A stretch of DNA of 64,000 nt from Pseudomonadota bacterium (GCA_023386885.1 JAEWIX010000025.1:1-64000); one strand, 5' to 3'; positions 24,899 through 34,532 are shown, counted from the first letter of the stretch. Numbers and translations are program-made. Notes: a model not told the origin generated them from the sequence alone.

Positions 24899-25150
24899 TT
24901 AGCCGCCGGTCATCGGCGGGAAAAATGCGATCTCGCGCGCGCCGGCGATGGCCGTTTCCGGCGGCACGTGCGCGTGATCGATCGCGGCGCGGATCACGCG
25001 CGGCGTCTCGAAGGCATGGGCATAGGTTTCGCCCCGCCCCGCCAGCCAGCCGATCAGGTCACCCACTGTGCGCACCTCGGCCGGCGGCTCGACGGTTTCT
25101 TCCGCCTTGCCGATGCGTTCACGGACCCATGCGAAATAGACCACCTTCAT
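24899..25150 (-). CDS. moaD: Molybdopterin synthase sulfur carrier subunit MoaD (83 aa)
   Basis: Small ubiquitin-fold protein ending in the invariant Gly-Gly (FFPPMTGG), whose C-terminal glycine carries the thiocarboxylate used by MoaE. The start MKVVYFAWVRERIG is typical of MoaD. The ATG overlaps the pgsA stop by four bases (ATGA), so it is translationally coupled to phospholipid synthesis, an accident of operon packing. Confidence 0.93.
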   Translation of the reverse strand: MKVVYFAWVRERIGKAEETVEPPAEVRTVGDLIGWLAGRGETYAHAFETPRVIRAAIDHAHVPPETAIAGAREIAFFPPMTGG

Positions 25151-25761
25151 GAATCGGCCTCGATGAGGTGATGGATGCCGGCGCGGAAATAGTCCCAGCC
25201 GGTGTAGATCGTGAGCAGCGCCGACAGCCAGAGCAAAAGCAGGCCAAGCTGGGTGACGAACGGAAACACACGGTCGCCCGCCTCGCCGGCCAGCAGGAAG
25301 CCGATGGCCACCAGTTGCGCAGTGGTCTTCCACTTGGCGAGCTTGGTCACCGGTACACTGACCCGCAGCGCCGCGAGATATTCGCGCAGGCCCGACACCA
25401 GGATTTCGCGGCACAGGATGACGATGGCGGCCCACAAGGTCCAGCCGTGGATGATGCCGTCCGCCGCCAGCATCAGGAGGCAGGAGGCGACCAGCAGCTT
25501 GTCGGCGATCGGGTCGAGCATCCGACCCAGCGCCGACTGCTGATCCCAAATGCGGGCATAGTAACCGTCGAGAAAATCCGTGATCGCGGCCGCGATGAAC
25601 ACTGCCAGCGCCACCCAGCGCAGCCACAGCGGGCCTTCCAGGATCGACTGGGCATAAACGCACCCGACCACCACCGGAATCGCCGCGATCCGGGCAAAGG
25701 TCAGGATATTCGGGACCGATAACCCGTTCCGCGCGGAGCCTCTGGTGGTCGTTGTGTCCAT
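25147..25761 (-). CDS. pgsA: CDP-diacylglycerol-glycerol-3-phosphate 3-phosphatidyltransferase (PgsA, 204 aa)
   Basis: Inner-membrane enzyme making phosphatidylglycerophosphate from CDP-diacylglycerol and glycerol-3-phosphate. The CDP-alcohol phosphotransferase motif D-x2-D-G-x2-A-R-x8-G-x3-D-x3-D is complete, running from DFLDGYYAR to GRMLDPIADK at about residues 46-70. Several hydrophobic helices follow. The ATG at 25761 is used; a TTG four codons earlier is unlikely. It starts 71 bp after uvrC, and the next gene overlaps its stop. Confidence 0.94.
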   Translation of the reverse strand: MDTTTTRGSARNGLSVPNILTFARIAAIPVVVGCVYAQSILEGPLWLRWVALAVFIAAAITDFLDGYYARIWDQQSALGRMLDPIADKLLVASCLLMLAADGIIHGWTLWAAIVILCREILVSGLREYLAALRVSVPVTKLAKWKTTAQLVAIGFLLAGEAGDRVFPFVTQLGLLLLWLSALLTIYTGWDYFRAGIHHLIEADS

Positions 25762-25832
25762 CCGTTCTACCAATACCGCCGTTGCGCGAAGGTCAACTAT
25801 CCCGGCGTCAATTTCGCGCGCCCATCGCCGTA

Positions 25833-27914
25833 TCAGCCCGGTTGCGCGTGGAAAAACTCGAAAATCCGGCGGGCGCTTTCGGCGCTGATCCCCGGCACCT
25901 TGCCGAGGTCGGCGAGCGAGGCCCGCTCGATTTCCTTCAACGTGCCGAAGTGATGCAGCAGCGCCCGCTTGCGCGAGGGGCCGATGCCGGCGATCTCCTG
26001 CAACCCGGCCTCGCGGATGTCTTTCTTGCGCAATTTGCGATGCGAGCCGATCACAAAGCGGTGCGCCTCGTCGCGCAGCCGCTGGATGAAATAGAGAACC
26101 GGGTCACGCGGTTCCAACTTCAGCGGCTCGCGGCCCGTCATGAATAGAGTTTCGCGGCCGGCATCGCGGTCCGGCCCCTTCGCCACCGCCATCAATGAGA
26201 CTTGGGTGAGCCCAAGCTCATCGAACACCGCCTGCGCTGCGTTGAGCTGACCGCGTCCGCCGTCAATGATGACGAGGTCAGGCCACTGCTGCGGCGTGTC
26301 GTCGCTGGCCTCTACCGGCTTTTCCGGATCAGGACCCTGCGTCAGCAGCCGCTTGAAGCGCCGCTCAAGCACCTCCCGCATCATGGCGTAGTCATCGCCC
26401 GGCGTCAGGCCCTCGGAGCGGATGTTGAATTTGCGATACTGGTTTTTCAGAAAACCGTCCGGCCCGGCGACAATCATGGCGCCGACCGCATTGGTGCCCT
26501 GAATGTGGCTGTTGTCATAAACCTCGACCTGGTTCGGCACCTTCGGCAGCGCAAGGATCGTCGCCAGCCCCTGCAGCAACCGCGCCTGCGTCGCGGTATC
26601 GGCGAGCTTGCGGCCGAGCGCCTCGCGGGCGTTGGTCAGCGCGTGCGCGACCAAGTCCTTCTTCTCACCCCGCTGCGGCGTCGTCACCTCGACCTTGAAG
26701 CCGGCCTTGACGGCAAGCGCGCTCGCCAGCAACTCACGCTCCTCGATCGTGTGCGAGAGCAACACCAGTTTCGGCGGCGGCTTGTCGTCGTAGAACTGCG
26801 CAAGGAACGAGCCCAGCACCTCCTCACTGGTGAAGGACTTCTCCGCGCGCGGGAAATAGGCGCGGTTGCCCCAGTTCTGCCCGGTGCGGAAGAAGAATAC
26901 CTCGATGCAGAAGTAGCCGCCCTCCTGATGCACGGCGAAGACGTCGGCTTCCTCGACGGTGCGCGGGTTGATGCCCTGCGTCGACTGGATCGCGGACAGC
27001 GCCGCCAGACGGTCGCGATAGAGCGCCGCGCGCTCGAAGGCGAGATCGTCCGACGCTTTCTCCATCTCGCGCGCGAGGTCTTCCTTCACCGCGCGCGAGC
27101 GGCCGGACAGAAAATCGGTCGCCTCGCGGACCAACGCGGTATAGCCGGGGAAGTCGATCTCGCCGGTGCATGGCGCAGCGCAGCGGCGGATTTGATAGAG
27201 CAGGCACGGCCGCGTGCGGCTTTCGAAAAACGAATCGGTGCAGGAGCGCACCAAAAACGCGCGTTGCAGGGCAGTGATGGTGCGGTTGACCGCGCCGACC
27301 GAGGCGAACGGCCCGAAGTAGCGCCCGGGCCGGGTCTGCGCGCCGCGATGCTTGAGCATCTGCGGCGCCCAGTGATCGCCGGTGATCAGGATATAGGGGA
27401 ACGACTTGTCGTCGCGCAGCAGCACGTTGAAGCGGGGCCGCAGCTGCTTGATGAGATTGGCCTCCAGCAACAGCGCCTCGGTTTCGGTCGCGGTGGAAAC
27501 GATCTCCACCATCACTGTCGCCGCGATCATGCGGGCGATGCGGGCGACGTGGCCGGTCGGCCGCGCATAGGACGACAGTCGCTTGCGGACGTTCTTGGCC
27601 TTGCCGACGTAAAGCACGTCGTTGCCCGCGTTCAGCATCCGGTAGACGCCGGGTGAGGTCGGCGCCAGCCGCACCGCGCGCTCGATCGCCGCGCGTCCCA
27701 CCGCGAACGGTCCCTCGGCCACCGCCTCGAAACCCTCGTCGATAGCTTCCGGCAGTTGCTCTTCGTCATCCTCGCCGTTGCCGCCAGCACTCGCCGGATC
27801 GATGTCCTGCGTGGCCGGGTCGAAGCCGGGCGCGACCGGGGCGTCGTCGGAGGCGGTTCCCGGCTGAGGGTCGCCTTCGTGATGTTTCGGGGTGTTCGTG
27901 GAATCGGTCGCCAT
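25833..27914 (-). CDS. uvrC: Excinuclease ABC subunit C (UvrC, 693 aa)
   Basis: Nucleotide excision repair nuclease that makes both incisions around UvrB-bound damage. In order: an acidic, Gly/Asp-rich N-terminal extension of about 75 residues found in alphaproteobacteria; the GIY-YIG 3'-nuclease (SPGVYRMLN, VLYVGKAKNVRKRLSSYAR); the cysteine-containing LLYQIRRCAAPC region; the UVR motif; the RNase H-like 5'-nuclease with NSHIQGTNAVG; and tandem helix-hairpin-helix motifs at the end (IAGIGPSRKRALL). First gene of a leftward operon with pgsA and the moa genes. Confidence 0.96.
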   Translation of the reverse strand: MATDSTNTPKHHEGDPQPGTASDDAPVAPGFDPATQDIDPASAGGNGEDDEEQLPEAIDEGFEAVAEGPFAVGRAAIERAVRLAPTSPGVYRMLNAGNDVLYVGKAKNVRKRLSSYARPTGHVARIARMIAATVMVEIVSTATETEALLLEANLIKQLRPRFNVLLRDDKSFPYILITGDHWAPQMLKHRGAQTRPGRYFGPFASVGAVNRTITALQRAFLVRSCTDSFFESRTRPCLLYQIRRCAAPCTGEIDFPGYTALVREATDFLSGRSRAVKEDLAREMEKASDDLAFERAALYRDRLAALSAIQSTQGINPRTVEEADVFAVHQEGGYFCIEVFFFRTGQNWGNRAYFPRAEKSFTSEEVLGSFLAQFYDDKPPPKLVLLSHTIEERELLASALAVKAGFKVEVTTPQRGEKKDLVAHALTNAREALGRKLADTATQARLLQGLATILALPKVPNQVEVYDNSHIQGTNAVGAMIVAGPDGFLKNQYRKFNIRSEGLTPGDDYAMMREVLERRFKRLLTQGPDPEKPVEASDDTPQQWPDLVIIDGGRGQLNAAQAVFDELGLTQVSLMAVAKGPDRDAGRETLFMTGREPLKLEPRDPVLYFIQRLRDEAHRFVIGSHRKLRKKDIREAGLQEIAGIGPSRKRALLHHFGTLKEIERASLADLGKVPGISAESARRIFEFFHAQPG

Positions 27915-28011
27915 GGGCCCAAATTAAGCGCTGCGGCCGCAAGTCGCCAGCCGACTGAATGCTTCGCCCGGTAACGCTCCGTTAACGACGATCGGCCCGG
28001 CGCGGGGCGCG

Positions 28012-28026
28012 TTAAGAACCGATTAA
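28012..28026. promoter_or_regulatory. CtrA-type box upstream of the outer-membrane protein gene
   Basis: TTAA-GAACCGA-TTAA is an exact TTAA-N7-TTAA match to the consensus for the cell-cycle regulator CtrA of alphaproteobacteria. It lies 132 bp upstream of the Omp25-like gene and 98 bp upstream of divergent uvrC, and could control either. Confidence 0.5.
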
Positions 28027-28157
28027 GACCGGACTCTCGATAAATCTTAGCGAATTTGTTGCGAGTTCCGTAACCGTAACGAGCTGCATCTCCGGCCGCC
28101 GTCATGGCGCCGCCGATGCGGACCGGACGGCTGCGGCGAGAGTTCGAGGAGCGTATG

Positions 28158-28787
28158 ATGATCAGGACAACGTTGGCCACCACCGCAGCCGTGGTCACCG
28201 CGTTTGCTCTTGCGGTGCCCGCGCAGGCCGCCGATTGGTCCTATGGCGCACGCGGCCCCTATACGGTCAATCAACCGCTGAACAGCTATAGCTGGGCCGG
28301 TCCCTATCTCGGCGGCAACCTCGGCTACAACTGGGGCTCGGTATCCAACAACCCGACCCGTCCGTCGGGATTCATGGGCGGCGTTCAAATCGGCTACAAC
28401 GTGCAATCCGGCCCGCTGGTGATCGGCCTCGAGGGCGATCTGCAGCTCAACGGCGCAGAAAATCGCTTCGCCGGCTGGAAGTTCGAGAACCCGTGGTTCG
28501 GCACCGTGCGCGGCCGCATCGGCTACGCCATGAACAACATCCTGATCTACGGAACCGGCGGCCTCGCCTTCGGCACGCTCAGTGGCGAGACGGCGACCCA
28601 GCGCGAAAGCCACACCTCCGCCGGATGGACCGTCGGCGTCGGCGCCGAATTCGGCCTGACCCAAAACATCAGCGCCAAGGTCGAATACCTCTATGTCGAT
28701 CTGTCGAGCAGCCGCTTCGGCATTACCGGCATGCCCAACGCCTATTCGTCGGGCATGGTACGCGTCGGTTTGAACTACCGTTTCTGA
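28158..28787 (+). CDS. Omp25/RopB-like outer-membrane beta-barrel protein (209 aa)
   Basis: Signal peptide of about 24 residues (MIRTTLATT...VPAQA-A), then an eight-stranded OMP_b-brl barrel with alternating aromatic/glycine strands (WAGPYLGGNLGYNWG, GFMGGVQIGYNVQSG, VRGRIGYAMNNILIYGTGGLAFG) and the C-terminal phenylalanine (GLNYRF) needed for insertion by BamA. Similar proteins in Rhizobiales stabilise the outer membrane. GAGGAG lies before two adjacent ATGs; the second, at 28158, has the better spacing. A CtrA-type box lies upstream, and a strong terminator follows. Confidence 0.88.
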   Translation: MIRTTLATTAAVVTAFALAVPAQAADWSYGARGPYTVNQPLNSYSWAGPYLGGNLGYNWGSVSNNPTRPSGFMGGVQIGYNVQSGPLVIGLEGDLQLNGAENRFAGWKFENPWFGTVRGRIGYAMNNILIYGTGGLAFGTLSGETATQRESHTSAGWTVGVGAEFGLTQNISAKVEYLYVDLSSSRFGITGMPNAYSSGMVRVGLNYRF

Positions 28788-28816
28788 TCGAAGCAAGAAG
28801 ACTTCGAATTCTCGAC

Positions 28817-28845
28817 TCCCGGCCCTTCGCGGCCGGGATTTTTTT
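28817..28845 (+). terminator. Rho-independent terminator after the outer-membrane protein gene
   Basis: Perfect 8-bp stem TCCCGGCC / GGCCGGGA with a CTTCGC loop, followed directly by seven Ts. It also ends 4 bp before the stop of the convergent rlmJ gene. Confidence 0.9.
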
Positions 28846-28849
28846 GCGC

Positions 28850-29710
28850 TTACGGCTTTGCGACCTCAAGCCGGAAACGTCCCGCACCGCCTTGCCCGAG
28901 CGGCTTCTGCAATTCCGGCAGGACGGTCCTGAGTTCGGCCGCCAATGTCCACGGCGGATTGACGATCAGGAGCCCGCTCGATACCAGCCCCTGCCCCTCA
29001 GTGGCCGGCGCGACGCTGAACTCCAGCCGCAGGCATTTGTCGGTCGCGCCCTTCGCGGCCGAGGCCGCCGCGACCTGTCGCGCCAGCGTATCGGTGGCGC
29101 GGCGGTTTTTCACCGGATACCACAGCATGTAGATGCCGGTCGGCCATTTCGCGAAGCTCTCGGCGAACGCCCGCGCCAGTCGATCGAATTCGTCCGGCTG
29201 CTCGAACGGCGGATCGATCAGCACCAGCCCGCGCCGCTCGTTCGGCGGCACGAAAGCGGGGAGCGCGGTCCAGCCGTCGAGATCGACCACCCGCGCCTGC
29301 TCGTCCCGTCGCAGCGCGTCGATCAACTGCTTGCGCGGCGCGGGGGCGACTTCGCAGGCTACCATGCGGTCTTGCGGTCGCAGCAACGCGCGCGCGATCA
29401 AGGGCGAACCGGGATAGGCTGTAAGTTTCCCCGGCGGATTGAAGGCGCGGACGATATCGAGATACGGCGCAATCAATCCGCCCGCCTCGTCCGAGAAGCG
29501 TGCCTGCATCACCCGCGCGATGCCGGTGAGCCACTCCCCGCCACGCGTCGCCTCCTCGCCGGTGAGATCGTAGCGGCCGGCGCCGGCGTGGCTGTCGATG
29601 ACGCGAAACGCCGCCGGCTTCTCGTGCAGGTAGGTCAGAATACGGACCAGCACGAGATGCTTGATGACATCGGCGAAATTGCCGGCATGAAAGGCGTGGC
29701 GATAGTTCAT
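28850..29710 (-). CDS. rlmJ: 23S rRNA (adenine2030-N6)-methyltransferase RlmJ (286 aa)
   Basis: SAM-dependent methyltransferase for A2030 of 23S rRNA. The start MNYRHAFHAGNFADVIKH is the family N-terminus; the later DPPF catalytic motif (LVLIDPPFEQPDEF) and the SAM-site IDSHAGAGRYDL are clear. Length is normal. The ATG at 29710 is chosen over a reading from 29809 that adds an arginine-rich tail overlapping the divergent SbcD-like gene. Confidence 0.93.
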   Translation of the reverse strand: MNYRHAFHAGNFADVIKHLVLVRILTYLHEKPAAFRVIDSHAGAGRYDLTGEEATRGGEWLTGIARVMQARFSDEAGGLIAPYLDIVRAFNPPGKLTAYPGSPLIARALLRPQDRMVACEVAPAPRKQLIDALRRDEQARVVDLDGWTALPAFVPPNERRGLVLIDPPFEQPDEFDRLARAFAESFAKWPTGIYMLWYPVKNRRATDTLARQVAAASAAKGATDKCLRLEFSVAPATEGQGLVSSGLLIVNPPWTLAAELRTVLPELQKPLGQGGAGRFRLEVAKP

Positions 29711-29807
29711 GCCGCACTTGTGACGGCATCGCGCGGCGAAAGCAACCTGATCCCGCAGAGGCACAACAGACTTACAGCGCCGCCATAATCGGTTACAACG
29801 GACCATC

Positions 29808-31034
29808 ATGCGCTTCAGCTTTATTCACGCCGCCGACCTGCACATCGACAGCCCGCTCGCCGGCCTTGGCCTCAAGGACAAGACGGTGGCGGAGCGGTTC
29901 GCGCGCGCCGGCCGCCGCGCGGTCGAAGCGCTGGTCGCGGAAACCATCGCCAGCGAGGCAGCATTCCTGATCATCGCCGGCGACGTGTTCGACGGCGACT
30001 GGAAGGACGTCGGCACCGGGCTTTTCTTCGTCCGCGCTATCGGCGCGCTGCATCGCGCCGGCATTCCGGTCTACATCGTCAAGGGCAATCACGATGCCGA
30101 AAGCGTGATGTCGCGCGACCTGCCCTATCCCGACACGGTGCATGTGTTCCCGTCGAACAAGGCCGCGACGCTGCAACTCGACGCGCAACGCGTCGCGCTG
30201 CACGGCCGCAGTTTTCCGCACCGGCTAACCGGCGACTTCGTCCAGACCTACCCGGCGCGACGCGACGGCTGGCTCAACATCGGCGTGCTGCACACCTCGC
30301 TCGATGGTCGCCCCGGCCACGAAGGTTACGCGTCCTGTTCGGTCGATGACCTGAAACGCTTCGGCTACGACTACTGGGCGCTGGGCCACATCCATGCCGC
30401 CGAGATCGTCGGTCACGACCCGTGGATCGTGTTTCCCGGCAACCTGCAGGGCCGCAGCGTGCGCGAGACCGGCGCCAAGGGCGCGATGCGCGTCACCGTC
30501 GAGGACGGCCGCATCGTCGAGGTGACGCCGCTGGTGCTCGACGGCGCGCGCTGGGCGCATCTCGAGATCGATGTCGGCGGCATCGACAATGAAGCCGATG
30601 TCGTGGCGCGCATCGACGCCGCGCTGATCGCGGCACACGGCGAGGCCGAGACCCGCGCGCTCGCGGCGCGGGTGACGCTACGCGGCGCGACACCGCTGCA
30701 CAACCGCCTGATCGCACGGCGTGAGGCGCTTCAGGACGACATCCGCGCCGGCGGTTTCCGTATCGCCGAGGATTGTTGGATCGAACAACTCAAGATCAAG
30801 ACCACCGCGCCGGCGCGCGCGGTAGTAACGGCACCGGACGCCGACGCGCTCGATATCGACGAAATGCTGCGCGAGACCGCCACCGATCCGGACTTCGCCG
30901 CAACGCTCGAGCGGCTGATCAAGGAGATCGAAGACAAGCTGCCGAAAGACCTGCGCGAAGAACTGCGCAAGAGCGACGTGCTCGCCGCGCTCAGCGACGA
31001 CGCCCGCGCGCTTTTGGCCGGAGCGCTGCCGTGA
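29808..31034 (+). CDS. SbcD/YhaO-like DNA repair exonuclease (metallophosphoesterase, 408 aa)
   Basis: Calcineurin-like phosphoesterase with all metal-binding motifs: FIHAADLHIDSPLAG, AGDVFDGDW, KGNHDAE, and GHIHAAEI. The layout fits the YhaO/SbcD family, the nuclease half of a Mre11-Rad50-type complex. The C-terminal 120 residues hold an acidic/alanine-rich tail that probably binds its ATPase partner. The stop overlaps the start of the partner gene (GTGA). It probably processes DNA ends or hairpins in repair; it has not been shown to be the main SbcCD here. Confidence 0.88.
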   Translation: MRFSFIHAADLHIDSPLAGLGLKDKTVAERFARAGRRAVEALVAETIASEAAFLIIAGDVFDGDWKDVGTGLFFVRAIGALHRAGIPVYIVKGNHDAESVMSRDLPYPDTVHVFPSNKAATLQLDAQRVALHGRSFPHRLTGDFVQTYPARRDGWLNIGVLHTSLDGRPGHEGYASCSVDDLKRFGYDYWALGHIHAAEIVGHDPWIVFPGNLQGRSVRETGAKGAMRVTVEDGRIVEVTPLVLDGARWAHLEIDVGGIDNEADVVARIDAALIAAHGEAETRALAARVTLRGATPLHNRLIARREALQDDIRAGGFRIAEDCWIEQLKIKTTAPARAVVTAPDADALDIDEMLRETATDPDFAATLERLIKEIEDKLPKDLREELRKSDVLAALSDDARALLAGALP

Positions 31035-34000
31035 AGCTTACGCAGCTTGCTCTTGAACGCTACGGCGCCTTTACCGACCGTGTGCTGACGTTCGATCCCG
31101 ACGCCGCGCTCCACATCGTGCATGGCGCCAACGAGACCGGCAAGACTTCGGCGTTGTCGGCCATTGGCGATCTGTTGTTCGGCTTCGGCGCGCGCACCAC
31201 CTACAACTTCAAGCATGACAACCACGCGCTGCGCGTCGGCGGAATGCTGCATCATTCCGATGGACGGCAACTCGCGATCCGCCGCCGCAAGGGCGCCAAG
31301 AACACGCTGCTCGATGTGGACGATCAAGCGCTGCCGGACGATACGCTGACGCCGTGGCTCGGCGGCATCGCACGCGACACTTTTGATCGCGAGTTCGGTC
31401 TCACTGCCGAAGCTCTGCGGCGCGGCGGCGACGATCTGCTGAAGGCCGGCGGACGATTGGCGGAAACGCTGGCGGCGAGTTCGGCGGGCCTGAGCGCGCT
31501 GACGCAACTCAAGGAGCGCCTGCAAGGCGAAGCCGACGCGTTGTTCACGCCCCGCCGCGCTGGTGGCAAGGCGTTCTACGTCGCGGCCGACCGGCGCGAT
31601 GACGCCGACCGCACTCTACGCGACAGCATCGTCACCCGCGACGCATTGCAGCAATCCGAAGAATCGGTGCGCGAGGCCGAAGCGCAACTCGCAACGCTGA
31701 ACAAGGCCCACGGCGAAAGCGGGAAGGTGTTGGCGCGCTGGCAACGCACCTTGCGGGTTCGCTCGAAGCTGACGCGATTCGATCAGATCGCGAACGAAGT
31801 CGCAGCGCTTGCCGATCTACCGGACGTGACCTCGACAACGCTCGCCGAATGGCGCGAAGCGCTCTCGGTCGAAGCCGAGATCGCGCGCGAGGTGGCGGTG
31901 CTCGATGCGGCCGATGCAGCAGACACAACAGAAATCGCAACGCTCGCGATCGACGAGACGTTGCTGGCGCAAGCCGCCGATATCGAGGCGCTACGCGACC
32001 GCATGGGCGCAATCCGCAAGGATTTCGACGATCTGCCCCGCCGCCGGCAGGCCCGCGACGCAGCGCAGGCCGCGCTCGACGATAGCGCGCAACGGCTGGC
32101 CCTGCCGTCTCATGCCGCGTTGCTGGACAAGTTGCCAACCGACGCGGCGCTGGCGCAAACGCGCGACCTGATCGCGCGGCGCAAGCAGGCCGAGCAGGCG
32201 ATCATGGACACCGAGGCGCGCCACGCGCGGTTGCAACGCGAGCTTGAGGATTTCGCTGCCGAACACATCGACACGCCCGCCCTCGTCGATCCCGAACAGT
32301 TGCGGCAACGTTTCGAGGCGCTCGGCGACATCGCCGCGCAGGCGGATCGCCTGCGCCGCGAAACTTCGACACTGGATATCGAAACCAATGTACTGGCATC
32401 CGCTGCTCGAACCCTCGATCCGGCACCGGGCTCGCTGGAAACCCTACGCTCACTGGCGCTGCCGGATAACGCACTGATCGGCCAATTCGTGCAAGATTTC
32501 GCGCGACATGAGGACAACATCAAGCAACTCGAGTTGTCACTCGCCGCATGCGATGAAGCCATCGCCGCGACGAAGGCCGAGCTGGTACAACTCGGCGGCC
32601 TCGGCGCCATACCGAGCCATGGCGATCTCACCGAGGCACGACGGCAGCGCGACCATCGTTTCACAAGGTTGAGGGAAACGCTCGACGGCGAACGTGCGGT
32701 TCGTGACCAGAGATTTGCCGAGGCTGTTCAATCGTCGCAGGACGTCGACAACATCACAGATCTCCTGCTGAGCGACAGCCAGCGCGCCACCCGCCGCGAG
32801 GATGCCGAGCGCCGCCTGACGACACAATTCAGCGAACGCGAACGCCTCGCGGCCGTGTTGGCAGATGCGCAGGTACAGCGCGTCGCCACCGAACAAAGCT
32901 GGAGGCAGGGCTGGGCAGCGGCGGGATTGACACCGCGCAGCCCGGCCGAAATGCAGCGTTGGCGCGATCGTTTTGACGACATCCTGCAACGCCTCGACAA
33001 ACTCGATGCACAGCGTGTCAGCATCGTCGCGCTGACCGCAAGTCTCGACGCCGGCAAAAGCGCGACGGTTGCGTTTCTCGAAAGTGCCGGTCGCACGCCG
33101 GACCGGACACTGGCCGCTGACATTCTCTATCGCGAAGCCAAGACCCGATTGGACGAATTGCGCGCGGCATGGGTCGATGCCAAAACGCGCGCGGTGAGCC
33201 GGCAACGCATCGAACGCGACTTGCGCGAGACGGAGGCCGCCCGCGCAGCCGCGCGCGACGCGCTCGCAACTTTGATGCACGGTTGGCCCGGCGCGATGGC
33301 CGGCATCGCTCTTGTGGAGGCGGCGACACCGGCCGAGGCCGAAGCGACACTCGCAGTCTGGCAAAACGTTGCCGTACCGAAAGCCAGTTTTGAGCGCGAA
33401 AGCCGCAGCGTGTCGACCATGGAAGCCGACATCGCCGCGTTCGACCGCGACGTGCGTGATATGGCCGCGCGGATCGCGCCGCATCTCGCAGCCGACACCA
33501 CGCTGGAAGCGCTGATGCGTTTGTGGCGCCAACTCGATGCAACGCGCCGTGCCGACGACATACGTAAACGGCTGAACGAAGCGCGCGCGCAACGCGCCAC
33601 GACGCGACAGGCGTTAACGGCGAAGCGCGCGGTAAACGTCTTGCTGCTCGACCACGCCCGCAAAGCTTTGCATTGTGCCGATCCCGATGCGCTCACCGCC
33701 GCGCTCGACCGTCTCACAGTACGCCAACAGTTAGAGGGCGAACGCACCGCGCTACGGCGTGACCTGCACGAAACCGGCGATGGCCTCGATGAAGCGGCGC
33801 TGCGCGCGGAGCGCGAGGGGCTCGATCTCGACCTGCTGTCCGCCGAGATCGAGCGCGAACAGCTACGGCAGACGCAAGTGTTGCGAGACATCGCCGCCGC
33901 CTCTGCCGCGCTTCAGCAAAAGCGGAGCGAGCGCGACACCCTGCTGCAAGGCCGCGACGCCAGCGCCGCCGCCGGCGAACGTGCGCAGGCCAATGCCGAC

Positions 34001-34489
34001 CTGCTCTCGATCGCGGAAAACTGGCTGCTGCGCGCTGCCGCCGCGCGGCTTGCGGGCCGTGCCATCGAGCGCCATCGCGCGCGGATGCAGGACCCGATGA
34101 TCGCGCGCGCCGGCGAGCTGTTCGCGGCGGCTTCCGGCTCGGCATTCGACGGCCTCGTCATCGACTACGGTGACGATGATCAGCCGGAATTGAAGGCTCG
34201 ACGGACCGACGGCGAGCGGGTCGGCATCGCGGGATTGAGCGAGGGCACACGCGACCAGCTTTTTCTCGCGCTGCGTCTGGCGCTGCTGGAACAGCGCACT
34301 GCCGAGCCAATGCCGTTCATCGGCGACGATCTACTCACCAGTTTCGACGAAGCCCGCACCTTGGCGACGTTGCGGCTGCTCGCCGCGGGCGGCGAACACC
34401 GCCAGATCATCCTGTTCACGCACCATCGACATGTGGTCGAACTGGCGCGGACGGTGAGCGATCACAGGATCGACTGCGTGGCGTTGTAA
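31031..34489 (+). CDS. SbcC/YhaN-like AAA ATPase with coiled coils (1152 aa)
   Basis: Rad50/SMC-like ATPase partner of the nuclease upstream. The Walker A site is in HGANETGKTS (residues 31-40), the signature motif LSEGTRDQLFLALRLALLE and Walker B (PFIGDDLLTSFD) are at the C-terminus, and nearly 900 residues between them are long heptad-type coiled coils rich in Glu, Arg, Ala and Leu. No CxxC zinc hook is seen in the coiled-coil middle, as in YhaN proteins rather than true SbcC/Rad50. The start is GTG (KLTQLALERYGAF), overlapping the upstream stop. Confidence 0.88.
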   Translation: MKLTQLALERYGAFTDRVLTFDPDAALHIVHGANETGKTSALSAIGDLLFGFGARTTYNFKHDNHALRVGGMLHHSDGRQLAIRRRKGAKNTLLDVDDQALPDDTLTPWLGGIARDTFDREFGLTAEALRRGGDDLLKAGGRLAETLAASSAGLSALTQLKERLQGEADALFTPRRAGGKAFYVAADRRDDADRTLRDSIVTRDALQQSEESVREAEAQLATLNKAHGESGKVLARWQRTLRVRSKLTRFDQIANEVAALADLPDVTSTTLAEWREALSVEAEIAREVAVLDAADAADTTEIATLAIDETLLAQAADIEALRDRMGAIRKDFDDLPRRRQARDAAQAALDDSAQRLALPSHAALLDKLPTDAALAQTRDLIARRKQAEQAIMDTEARHARLQRELEDFAAEHIDTPALVDPEQLRQRFEALGDIAAQADRLRRETSTLDIETNVLASAARTLDPAPGSLETLRSLALPDNALIGQFVQDFARHEDNIKQLELSLAACDEAIAATKAELVQLGGLGAIPSHGDLTEARRQRDHRFTRLRETLDGERAVRDQRFAEAVQSSQDVDNITDLLLSDSQRATRREDAERRLTTQFSERERLAAVLADAQVQRVATEQSWRQGWAAAGLTPRSPAEMQRWRDRFDDILQRLDKLDAQRVSIVALTASLDAGKSATVAFLESAGRTPDRTLAADILYREAKTRLDELRAAWVDAKTRAVSRQRIERDLRETEAARAAARDALATLMHGWPGAMAGIALVEAATPAEAEATLAVWQNVAVPKASFERESRSVSTMEADIAAFDRDVRDMAARIAPHLAADTTLEALMRLWRQLDATRRADDIRKRLNEARAQRATTRQALTAKRAVNVLLLDHARKALHCADPDALTAALDRLTVRQQLEGERTALRRDLHETGDGLDEAALRAEREGLDLDLLSAEIEREQLRQTQVLRDIAAASAALQQKRSERDTLLQGRDASAAAGERAQANADLLSIAENWLLRAAAARLAGRAIERHRARMQDPMIARAGELFAAASGSAFDGLVIDYGDDDQPELKARRTDGERVGIAGLSEGTRDQLFLALRLALLEQRTAEPMPFIGDDLLTSFDEARTLATLRLLAAGGEHRQIILFTHHRHVVELARTVSDHRIDCVAL

Positions 34490-34532
34490 AAAATACTACC
34501 AGGTCGAAAACCGTCAGCAGATTAGCACTACG

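Noticed and set aside
24899..25663. Apparent fused 254-residue protein ending in MoaD
   Set aside because: The upstream part is another frame of pgsA; MoaD starts at 25150 with its family N-terminus.
26202..27656. 484-codon rightward frame
   Set aside because: Antisense to uvrC with no domain features.
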